NCBI GenBank assembly: GCA_913009515.1 | Contig: CAJVYO010000041.1 | Coordinates: forward strand, 1-9,911 | Direction of reading: 5' to 3' | DNA from: an uncultured Methylococcaceae bacterium | GTDB taxonomy: Bacteria; Pseudomonadota; Gammaproteobacteria; Methylococcales; Methylomonadaceae | Length of the DNA: 9,911 bases | Shown: positions 1-6,446 of the stretch, piece after piece | How positions within the stretch are numbered: the first letter of the stretch is position 1 | Layout: each line of letters starts with the position of its first letter | Program-made: the position numbers and the translations under genes | Notes under the pieces: model-generated | What the model saw: only the letters and a program-made list of their open reading frames with translations | Databases searched by the model: none | What the model was told of the DNA's origin: nothing

Positions 1-495
1 CTGTTGATAGCATGATGAAATTTCATTAAGTAGGCTATCATTGTTCGCGTATTGGTCTAAAAATCTCCGCTGGGTATCAGCATCTAACAAGGTTAAGTAG
101 GCGTGTTGCCCATGAATTTCAACAAGTTTAGAACTGAGTTGTTTTAAATGCTGTAGTGTGGTCGGTCGCCCATTAATATACGCCTGTGAGCGTCCATCTT
201 GGCGAATAGTGCGGCGAATAATGCAGTGATGTTCATCATCAAGTTCATGGTCTTTTAACCATGTTGCCGCCACGGGGAGTTGACTTAAATTAAAGCTTAA
301 ATTAATTTCAGCGCGTTGACAGTTTGGACGTATAAATCCGGCTTCAGCTCTATCCCCTAGTGCTAAGCCCAAGGCGGTTAATAAAATAGATTTCCCTGCA
401 CCGGTTTCACCTGTTAACACAGATAAGCCTTGATTGAGGTTTAAGTCTAAGGATTCGACAATAGCAAGATTAATGATATTAATATTTTCTAGCAT
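1..495 (-). CDS. recN: DNA repair ATPase RecN, N-terminal part (cut by left edge)
   Basis: RecN is an SMC-like ATPase of the cytoplasm that acts in recombinational repair of double-strand breaks. Reading the minus strand from the ATG at 495-493 gives 165 open codons to the window edge, so only about the first third of the roughly 550-residue family length is present. The Walker A motif GETGAGKS is at residues 29-36, followed by the LGLALGDRAEAGFIR segment (42-56). The conserved RecN stretch EIHGQHAYLTLLD is at 126-138, just before the coiled coil would begin. The start lies 6 bp after the nadK stop with no strong Shine-Dalgarno of its own, which suggests translational coupling to nadK. The identification is secure; the Walker B and signature motifs lie outside the window. 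Confidence 0.95.
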   Translation of the reverse strand, partial: MLENINIINLAIVESLDLNLNQGLSVLTGETGAGKSILLTALGLALGDRAEAGFIRPNCQRAEINLSFNLSQLPVAATWLKDHELDDEHHCIIRRTIRQDGRSQAYINGRPTTLQHLKQLSSKLVEIHGQHAYLTLLDADTQRRFLDQYANNDSLLNEISSCYQQ

Positions 496-501
496 AATAA
501 T

Positions 502-1383
502 TTAGATGTGATAACCACTGCTCCAGTTGAGTTTGGAGCGTAAACAGTGATAAAAATCGTGACTTTCGGGATGCAAAATCGTAATAGGGTGTGGGTCTTT
601 TTTAATAATAATGGTGTCACTGATTAAGACATCAGGAATAGCAAGGTGATCGCAGGTGACTTGGGCTTTTATTTCTTCGGTTTTAATAAAACTGATTTCA
701 ATTTCAGCCGAATCATTGACCACAATCGGACGATTAGAGAGCGTATGCGGATTTAGAGGGACTAACACTAAGGCATTCAGTGACGGATGCACAATAGGCC
801 CACCTGCGGAAAGTGAATACGCGGTAGAGCCAGTTGGCGTAGAAATAATTAAGCCATCTGAGCGCTGGGTATTAAGGTGTACACCATCAATACAGGTTTT
901 AAGTTCTATCATGCTCGGCGTGACCCAGCGATGCACGACAACTTCATTAACGGCAGTTTCTTCGTGAATAATACAGTGGTCACGGATTATTTTAGTGCGT
1001 AATAAATAGCGTTTTTCTTCGCGGAATTTACCTTGTAAAATAGCGTGCAGCTTATCGATGAGTTCATCGGGGTAAATATCAACCAGAAAGCCAAGCCGCC
1101 CTAAATTAATACCAATAATAGGGGTTTGCGATTGGGTTGTAGTCCGTGCAGCCGTTAAGAACGTGCCGTCTCCACCGACAGCAATTAACACATCACAGTG
1201 TGCGGCTAATCCATTAAGCTTATAAGTTTTCCCTGTAAAATCAGCAATTAAAGCTGCACTTTCTACGTCAATAATAATCGCGTAGTTGGGTGATAGGTAT
1301 TGATAAAGTGTGTTGAGAGCCCCCTTAATTTTAGGGTCACTATGTTTTCCTAAAATACCGACGGTTTTAAATGTATGTGGCAT
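502..1383 (-). CDS. nadK: NAD kinase
   Basis: This enzyme phosphorylates NAD+ to NADP+ using ATP (or polyphosphate in some families) in the cytoplasm, the only de novo source of NADP. The 293-residue product is the normal length. The GGDGT motif is at residues 70-74, with the catalytic Asp at 72. It is followed by the GINLGRLGFL segment (91-100), the NE pair (146-147) and the substrate-site block from DGLIIS through PTGSTAYSLSAGGP (176-196). The C-terminal half is the expected all-beta domain. The ATG at 1383 gives the standard start just before the first beta strand (TVGILGK). It is followed by recN after 6 bp, a pair known from E. coli. In E. coli the upstream divergent gene is grpE; here a phosphate transporter-like gene takes that place. 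Confidence 0.97.
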   Translation of the reverse strand: MPHTFKTVGILGKHSDPKIKGALNTLYQYLSPNYAIIIDVESAALIADFTGKTYKLNGLAAHCDVLIAVGGDGTFLTAARTTTQSQTPIIGINLGRLGFLVDIYPDELIDKLHAILQGKFREEKRYLLRTKIIRDHCIIHEETAVNEVVVHRWVTPSMIELKTCIDGVHLNTQRSDGLIISTPTGSTAYSLSAGGPIVHPSLNALVLVPLNPHTLSNRPIVVNDSAEIEISFIKTEEIKAQVTCDHLAIPDVLISDTIIIKKDPHPITILHPESHDFYHCLRSKLNWSSGYHI

Positions 1384-1415
1384 AAATTTTTTAGTCTGTA
1401 TCGGATAGGCTAAGG

Positions 1416-1421
1416 ATTATA
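1416..1421 (-). promoter_or_regulatory. Putative -10 box for nadK-recN
   Basis: The minus strand reads TATAAT here, about 33 bases upstream of the nadK ATG. No good -35 element is found at 16-18 bases: the best is CTGCCG at an 18-base spacing, with 3 of 6 matches. The call rests on the perfect hexamer and its position in a short divergent gap. Confidence 0.4.
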
Positions 1422-1424
1422 GCT

Positions 1425-1430
1425 TATAAT
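1425..1430 (+). promoter_or_regulatory. Putative -10 box for the Na/Pi transporter-like gene
   Basis: The plus strand reads TATAAT, 55 bases before the ATG at 1486. No convincing -35 hexamer is seen. It mirrors the minus-strand TATAAT at 1416-1421, so the two -10 boxes lie three bases apart and the two promoters, if both real, could not be occupied at once. Confidence 0.35.
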
Positions 1431-1485
1431 TTCATAGTACGGCAGCTAGCCTTAGATGCTTTTGTTAAATTTAAAGATAACCTAA

Positions 1486-3240
1486 ATGATAAATAAATTA
1501 ATATTACTGAGTGTTTTTCTATTTCTAAGCTATGCCTTATGGATAAGTCCTGATTTTACACAGATTGCCGCCGGTGTTTCTATTTTCTTGTTTGGTATGT
1601 TGTCTTTAGAACAAGGATTCCAAGGATTCACTGGTGGGACGTTGGAGCGAATATTAAGAGTCAGTACCGATAAGCCTTGGAAAAGTTTAAGTTTTGGCAT
1701 TATTTCAACCACCTTAATGCAGTCAAGCTCATTAGTGACCGTGATTACCATGTCATTTTTAAGTGTGGGCATATTAAATTTAGCGGCAGGGATTGGTATT
1801 ATTTTTGGTGCTAATTTAGGAACAACCACGGGGGCGTGGCTGATTGCCGGTTTAGGGCTTAAAGTTAAAATCGCCAGCTATGCGATGCCTATGTTGGTGG
1901 TGGGGATTTTATTAATTTTTCAAAAACATAAATCATTAAAAGCGATTGGTTCGATATTAGCGGGCATGGGGTTTTTATTTTTAGGCATACATTATATGAA
2001 GGAAGGCTTTGAAGCTTTTCGTGAAACCTTAGATTTATCAGCGTATGCCGTCTCAGGCGTTAAAGGCTTGATTATTTTTATTGCCATTGGCATTGCTGCA
2101 ACCGTGGTGATGCAATCTAGCCATGCGACGATGGTGTTAATTATTACGGCGTTATCAGTACAGCAAATTACTTATGATAATGCGTTGGCGTTGGCGATTG
2201 GCTCTAATGTCGGCACCACGATTACGGCGATTATTGGTTCTATGAGTGCGAATATTATAGGGAAACGATTAGCCTTAGCTCATTTATTATTTAATGTGAT
2301 GACGGCTTGCATTGCTGTTTTGTTTTTAAAGCAATTTACCCATTTTGTTGATATTATTGCAGAATTTTTAGATATTGCACCAACAGATTACACGCTTAAA
2401 TTAGCTATTTTTCATAGTTTATTTAATTTAGTGGGCGTTATTGTTATGTTACCGTTTACTCAACAGTTAGTTAAATTTATCGAAAAAGTCTTAAAAGGCG
2501 AAAATATTGGTAGTGATCAACCTAAATACTTAAACGAACAAGCGATGGCATTTCCCGATACGGTATTAGTGGCTGTGCATCAAGAAACGAATCGCCTTTA
2601 TCATCATGCCGCACATATTGTGTTAAAAACCTTAGGTTTATCGAGTACCAGTGTGTATTCAGAGAAAAATTTAGCCCATTTATTAGCCGAGCAAAAAAAT
2701 GTGGTTGAGTATGATGTTGATGTTGCATATGAAAAACATATCAAAGGCATTTACAGTGCAATTATCGAATTTATTAGTCAGGCAAATTTTACCTGGGAAA
2801 TGCCGCAATCAGGGGGATTATATTGGCTGCGTTCCGCGAATCGGCATTTGGTTGAAGCGGTTAAAGACAGTAAGCATTTACAAAAGAATTTATTAAAAGC
2901 GGGACATTCAGAGAATAAGTTTGTACGTACAGAATATTTTAAAATACGTTACCAGATAGCGGAATTATTGCGTGAAATAGATTGTTTTCGTCATAAAGCG
3001 AAAGCAAAGGAAGATTATGATGTTGATGCAGAATTATCACGCTTTAATCGTGTTATTCGAGAGCAGGATGATACCATGAATAGCACTATAGATGCTTTAA
3101 TTAGAGAGCATAAAATCACCTCATTAGAAGGTAGTTCATTGATTAATGATAGTGCTTATATGTATGAAATAAAACGTAATTTTATTGATATGGCGGAAAC
3201 GGTGTTTGTGATTCAAGCCGATAAAATTCGTGAAGAATAG
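1486..3240 (+). CDS. Na/Pi cotransporter family protein with PhoU-like C-terminal domain
   Basis: This is an inner-membrane protein of the NptA/YjbB type (Na+/phosphate cotransporter, PF02690 repeats). Members move phosphate with sodium, and the E. coli relative YjbB exports phosphate. The 584 residues split in two. Residues 1-335 are hydrophobic and contain the family's inverted repeat: QSSS (79-82) with GANLGTT (108-114), then QSSHA (210-214) with GSNVGTT (239-245). Residues about 355-584 are soluble and helical, as expected for a PhoU-like regulatory domain. The ATG at 1486 has only a weak upstream Shine-Dalgarno (AAAG at 1473-1476), but it opens directly into the first membrane helix. The gene is divergent from nadK and 60 bp upstream of the lipoprotein gene at 3301, with no clear terminator between them. 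Substrate and direction of transport are inferred from the family only. Confidence 0.9.
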   Translation: MINKLILLSVFLFLSYALWISPDFTQIAAGVSIFLFGMLSLEQGFQGFTGGTLERILRVSTDKPWKSLSFGIISTTLMQSSSLVTVITMSFLSVGILNLAAGIGIIFGANLGTTTGAWLIAGLGLKVKIASYAMPMLVVGILLIFQKHKSLKAIGSILAGMGFLFLGIHYMKEGFEAFRETLDLSAYAVSGVKGLIIFIAIGIAATVVMQSSHATMVLIITALSVQQITYDNALALAIGSNVGTTITAIIGSMSANIIGKRLALAHLLFNVMTACIAVLFLKQFTHFVDIIAEFLDIAPTDYTLKLAIFHSLFNLVGVIVMLPFTQQLVKFIEKVLKGENIGSDQPKYLNEQAMAFPDTVLVAVHQETNRLYHHAAHIVLKTLGLSSTSVYSEKNLAHLLAEQKNVVEYDVDVAYEKHIKGIYSAIIEFISQANFTWEMPQSGGLYWLRSANRHLVEAVKDSKHLQKNLLKAGHSENKFVRTEYFKIRYQIAELLREIDCFRHKAKAKEDYDVDAELSRFNRVIREQDDTMNSTIDALIREHKITSLEGSSLINDSAYMYEIKRNFIDMAETVFVIQADKIREE

Positions 3241-3288
3241 ACTTATTTAATATGTTAAAATATTTACTTTGGATTAAATTCATTAATT

Positions 3289-3293
3289 AAAGG
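3289..3293 (+). promoter_or_regulatory. Ribosome binding site for the lipoprotein gene at 3301
   Basis: AAAGG ends 7 bases before the ATG at 3301 and supports that start. The rest of the 60-base gap (3241-3300) is very AT-rich. It holds several TATA-like words, but no promoter with paired hexamers that I could defend. Confidence 0.5.
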
Positions 3294-3300
3294 TATATAA

Positions 3301-3918
3301 ATGCAACAAACTAAGATTTTAAAACCTATCGCTATATTACTATTATCCAGTATATTTTTGGTAAATGGTTGTGCATCTAATGGTGATGCAAAGAAAGTAG
3401 ATAATACAGGCAAGACAGAGTATCAGATATGGAACTCAGAAAAGCCTGACGCTACTGCGGCTGATACGGGTATTCCATCGGGAAATCTAATTACCTCAAG
3501 TATCGCAGGGATGTATCAAAAAACCTTAGATTTAGATGCGAAATATCAAGCAGGATTAAATAATAGTAAGGTTGCTTCAACTTTAAATGCGATTCGTTTA
3601 GAGCAAGGTGAAGAGGTATGGAAGAAAGAAGTTACTGCATTAAAAGGAAAAGATAAGCAGGAATATGAGACTTTCATGAAAAACAACATTAATTTATTGG
3701 CCGTTGCCGTGGATTATGGTATCGAGGCTGCGAAGCTTGCTTTAGGTATTATGCAGTTTGATTATAAGAAGTATATTACTAACCCTTTTGCATTAGCTGC
3801 AACAATTAAAGCAGTAGGAGTTGCTACTTCACAAATTAATGCAACAAAAACAGCCTTAGGCTTTATGGTTGAGGCCCGAAACAGCTATCAAGCAATGCTA
3901 GAATATCAAGGACGTTAA
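3301..3918 (+). CDS. Unrecognised outer-membrane lipoprotein
   Basis: I do not recognise a family. The 205-residue product begins with a positively charged N-terminus and a hydrophobic stretch (residues 9-22), then a lipobox-like VNGC with the modified Cys at 24. Asn at -2 is slightly unusual. The residue after Cys is Ala, not Asp, so outer-membrane sorting is expected. After a polar linker (25-60) the mature part looks largely helical. It has a charged segment (98-127) and two hydrophobic helical stretches near 129-150 and 162-190, which may pack together or contact a membrane. The gene starts a plus-strand run of exported-protein genes and is only 28 bp from the next lipoprotein gene, so the two are probably co-transcribed. 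A joint function in an envelope complex is inferred from that context only. Confidence 0.75.
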   Translation: MQQTKILKPIAILLLSSIFLVNGCASNGDAKKVDNTGKTEYQIWNSEKPDATAADTGIPSGNLITSSIAGMYQKTLDLDAKYQAGLNNSKVASTLNAIRLEQGEEVWKKEVTALKGKDKQEYETFMKNNINLLAVAVDYGIEAAKLALGIMQFDYKKYITNPFALAATIKAVGVATSQINATKTALGFMVEARNSYQAMLEYQGR

Positions 3919-3946
3919 TTTTTCAAAATATATTTAAGGTTTATTT

Positions 3947-4978
3947 ATGATCATCGATAAAAAAAAATCATTACTTTACAGTAGTATTTTACTGTTACTA
4001 TCTGCTTGTTCCGCACCACAAAAAAATGGAATTCAAATAGATCCAACCTTATCCACGCAATCTAAAGCAGATTACCAGGAAGGTGGTTCACGTAAAGTCG
4101 AGTTACCTCAAAATTACAGTCAAAAAAATTATAAACGACTAACCTTAGCCGCTAATTTTTTTGGCAATAAAGATTATAAAAGCTATGACACCGTGCCGAT
4201 TGAAGTGCTTTCAACGATGCTTGAAACTGAATTGTCAAAGCTAAAACGCTTTACATTGGTTTCGCGGCATTTAGGGCAGAAAGGAAAGTGGGCTGAAAAG
4301 AAATTTCAAGATATGGGAACAACCAGTTCACGTGGCACTATGCGTTTAGGTAAGGGCTTAAATGCGGGCTATGGTTTAACCGGTGGTATTTCATCAGTAA
4401 AAGAAGAATATGATCGTGGTAGTAAAAATCAAGTGGTTTATATTATTCGCGTAGATTATCAGATTACTGATTTTGAAACCGATGAAATTATTGAAGCGGA
4501 TATGGCGGAAGGACGTGCAATACGAAGTATATTTCGCCTACCTTCAGGAAAGATAGTTGGTGGTTTTACTAAAGCTGATGAGTCTGAAGCCGTGAAGCAA
4601 GCGGCAATTAATGCTTTAAAAGTGATTGCGAATAAATTAGGTAATAAATTGCCGATTGGCTGTCAGGTGACGGGTATTAGAGGAACACGTTTTGGTTGCG
4701 ATAAAGGCTACGAAGAAGGCTTTATGGGTAAGCAAATGGTAGCGATTTATTTAGATGATGCAGGGATTGATTTACCTATTGCAGTGGCTGAAGCACAGCC
4801 TGGTGCACATAAAACCTCTGGAAAGATTATTGCTTGGAGTGATGATAATGATCCGTATGTGCAGGATATGATTAGGCAGATAAAAGCTAACCCTCGTTTT
4901 GCAAAGCAAAATGATATTTATGCTGTGAGTTTAGGTATGCCAATTCCGCCTGAATGGGATAATAATTATAAAGATTAA
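3947..4978 (+). CDS. Lipoprotein with CsgG/LpoB/TolB-like core domain
   Basis: The 343-residue product has a lipobox LSAC with Cys at 21, and Ser at +2 suggests the outer membrane. Residues about 63-235 follow the pattern of the CsgG/LpoB/FlgO group. There is a strand KRLTLAANFF, a helix VLSTMLETELSKL leading to RFTLVSRH (101-108), the typical "gadYiltG" position as NAGYGLTGGISS (139-150), then two strands YIIRVDYQITDFETDEII (165-182) and a final helix. Family members form outer-membrane pores (CsgG), activate penicillin-binding protein PBP1b (LpoB), or sit at the flagellar outer-membrane ring (FlgO). Which role applies is not shown. A C-terminal domain (236-343) carries Cys239 and Cys251, a possible disulfide, and a KGYEEGFMGKQ turn that recalls small beta-barrel domains. 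The Shine-Dalgarno AAGG (3936-3939) supports the start. A run of nine A's follows it in codons 5-7. An intrinsic terminator follows the gene. Confidence 0.7.
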   Translation: MIIDKKKSLLYSSILLLLSACSAPQKNGIQIDPTLSTQSKADYQEGGSRKVELPQNYSQKNYKRLTLAANFFGNKDYKSYDTVPIEVLSTMLETELSKLKRFTLVSRHLGQKGKWAEKKFQDMGTTSSRGTMRLGKGLNAGYGLTGGISSVKEEYDRGSKNQVVYIIRVDYQITDFETDEIIEADMAEGRAIRSIFRLPSGKIVGGFTKADESEAVKQAAINALKVIANKLGNKLPIGCQVTGIRGTRFGCDKGYEEGFMGKQMVAIYLDDAGIDLPIAVAEAQPGAHKTSGKIIAWSDDNDPYVQDMIRQIKANPRFAKQNDIYAVSLGMPIPPEWDNNYKD

Positions 4979-4990
4979 TTACCAGAGGTA

Positions 4991-5018
4991 AAAAAAACGG
5001 GCATTAAGCCCGTTTTTT
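4991..5018 (+). terminator. Intrinsic terminator after the CsgG-like lipoprotein gene
   Basis: The arms CGGGC (4998-5002) and GCCCG (5008-5012) pair over a five-base loop and are flanked by A-run and T-run. The A-run extends the stem by up to six A-T pairs, so the terminator may work in both orientations. It lies 12 bases after the stop at 4978 and closes the two-lipoprotein unit. Confidence 0.88.
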
Positions 5019-5026
5019 ATGTTCGC

Positions 5027-5032
5027 TATAAA
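5027..5032 (+). promoter_or_regulatory. Weak candidate -10 box for the TPR gene
   Basis: TATAAA lies between the terminator and the ATG at 5049, where a new promoter would be needed if termination is efficient. The -35 position would fall inside the terminator hairpin (TTAAGC, 3 of 6 matches), and the leader would be only about 10 bases. Terminator read-through is an alternative. Confidence 0.2.
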
Positions 5033-5036
5033 ATTT

Positions 5037-5040
5037 GGGA
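5037..5040 (+). promoter_or_regulatory. Ribosome binding site that decides the TPR gene start
   Basis: GGGA sits 8 bases before the ATG at 5049. The upstream in-frame ATG at 5019 lies at the very end of the terminator T-run with no Shine-Dalgarno, so 5049 is the better start. Confidence 0.5.
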
Positions 5041-5048
5041 CAATACAA

Positions 5049-6446
5049 ATGAACTGGACATTAAGCAAGACAATTGTGTTAATGATAAATCTGTTATGGA
5101 GTTTATCTGTTTGTAGTGTAGAGGTTGATCCTGTTTTACTTTACCAAGCACATTATGAGAAAAGTCTGGCAGGCGTGTATGACAAAGATGATTGGCTTTT
5201 TATCATTGCTGAGGTGCCTACTGATTCTGATAAGCAACCTAAGATTCATTATGAAGCTAAAACAATGTTGCAAACGCAGCATTTATTAAAACAGTTTATT
5301 TTAAAGCAGATGGATTTTTCGGTGTTAAAGTCACATGATTTTCATGGGCGGTTAGCAGCTGATTTTGATGAATTACTGGTATCTGGTGATTTTTATAATT
5401 TTAGTATTAATGCTATTTCGGTACGACTTTTAGAAAATAAAGGTGTTAGTAATAAGTATCGACGTGTCACAGCATTGAAGAAAAATGAGCTATCAAAGGT
5501 TAAAATAAATTTATCAGCTATCTTAAATAAACTGTTTGTTGTTAATTATTTATTAAATAATGCATATGAAAACAATGAATTATTAGCACGTTATTATTTT
5601 AATTTAGGTTTATTGAGGGAAGCTTATTTTTATAAATGGCAGCAATTAAGACAGCGATATTATTTGGTGAACTATCCTTTATTGGATAAAAAACCTTTTC
5701 AGAGTCGTCAATTATTACGCCGAGTTTTGGAAGCTGATTCTAAAGATTACCAGTTAGATTGGTTAAAACAAATTCCTGCGAATACGGAGCTTTTTGCAGA
5801 AGTACAAGACGATATTGGCGGTATGGATCCTTTAGGGCAAGGTTTATTGGATTGGCTATTAGCTTCGAATTTGCCTGAAGAAGATTATCAGAAGCAATTA
5901 GAAAAAGTGCTAAAACGGTTAGATAATTTAACACCTAATAGTCTCATTAAGGCTGAATTTAAATTTTTACAAAAAAATAGCCTTCAAATAAAGAAAATGA
6001 AAGATTCTCAACCTATTTTACAGGTGGTATTGAATCAACAAGGCTTTTTAGTATTAGATGCAGGCTATAGTAATAAAAGCAATACCTTTTTTGAGCAAGC
6101 GATTGATTTATTTAAGCAAGGACGAAATATTGATAAAGTTTTAATTTTATTACAGCAGTCAGTAGAAGAGTCACCGAGACACGCGGAAAGCTGGGTGTAT
6201 TTGGGCTCAGTTTGGAAATATAAAAAAGACTATATCAATGCGTTAGCCGCTTTTCAACAAGCGAGCTTATTGAATCATGGTGATATAGAAAATCAGGCAA
6301 ATATTGCAGAAATTTATTTAGAATTAAATCAAATAGGTCTCGCCAAGGCTTATTTATATTATTTACAACAGCAACCGGCTAAAAAATTATCTGTTTATAC
6401 GCAGAAGATAATTAGTCGTCTTATTAATTTTGAGGATAAAGAATGA
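5049..6446 (+). CDS. Secreted TPR-repeat protein
   Basis: The 465-residue product (from the ATG at 5049) starts with a Sec signal peptide: Lys7, a hydrophobic core at about 8-20, and likely cleavage near 23. Cys22 has Val at -1, so it is not a good lipobox. Residues about 25-330 are helix-rich and unrecognised. The C-terminus contains about three TPR units (roughly 345-378, 379-412 and 413-442), seen in SWVYLGSVWKYKKDYINALA and the following A-F-Q-Q-A spacing, then NIAEIYLELNQIGLAKAYL. TPRs scaffold protein complexes, so a periplasmic adaptor role is likely but inferred. The stop overlaps the next start in an ATGA (6443-6446), which implies coupled translation and a shared job with the next gene. 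Starting instead at 5019 would add ten residues ahead of the signal peptide and is less likely. Confidence 0.8.
   Translation: MNWTLSKTIVLMINLLWSLSVCSVEVDPVLLYQAHYEKSLAGVYDKDDWLFIIAEVPTDSDKQPKIHYEAKTMLQTQHLLKQFILKQMDFSVLKSHDFHGRLAADFDELLVSGDFYNFSINAISVRLLENKGVSNKYRRVTALKKNELSKVKINLSAILNKLFVVNYLLNNAYENNELLARYYFNLGLLREAYFYKWQQLRQRYYLVNYPLLDKKPFQSRQLLRRVLEADSKDYQLDWLKQIPANTELFAEVQDDIGGMDPLGQGLLDWLLASNLPEEDYQKQLEKVLKRLDNLTPNSLIKAEFKFLQKNSLQIKKMKDSQPILQVVLNQQGFLVLDAGYSNKSNTFFEQAIDLFKQGRNIDKVLILLQQSVEESPRHAESWVYLGSVWKYKKDYINALAAFQQASLLNHGDIENQANIAEIYLELNQIGLAKAYLYYLQQQPAKKLSVYTQKIISRLINFEDKE
6431..6436 (+). promoter_or_regulatory. Ribosome binding site inside the end of the TPR gene
   Basis: TGAGGA lies in the last codons of the TPR gene, 6 bases before the ATG at 6443. 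With the ATGA overlap this fits re-initiation or coupled translation and supports the 6443 start. Confidence 0.6.

Noticed and set aside
656..967. Plus-strand ORF of 103 codons opposite nadK
   Set aside because: It lies wholly inside the well-supported nadK gene on the other strand, has no Shine-Dalgarno or recognisable protein pattern, and is a shadow frame.
1530..1829. Minus-strand ORF of 99 codons inside the Na/Pi transporter-like gene
   Set aside because: It is antisense to the conserved QSSS and GANLGTT repeat region; the plus-strand reading is clearly the gene.
2522..2896. Short ORFs on both strands within the PhoU-like domain
   Set aside because: They overlap a continuous real gene and show no family features.
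3241..3300. Promoter or terminator between the transporter-like gene and the first lipoprotein gene
   Set aside because: The gap is so AT-rich that many TATA-like words and weak AT hairpins appear; none has paired -35/-10 spacing or a GC stem with a T-tail.
5019..5048. Ten-codon upstream extension of the TPR gene
   Set aside because: The ATG at 5019 is at the end of a terminator T-run with no ribosome site, and would place extra residues before the signal peptide; 5049 is better.
5740..5934. Minus-strand ORF of 64 codons within the TPR gene
   Set aside because: Shadow of the plus-strand gene, with low-complexity hydrophobic content and no start signals.
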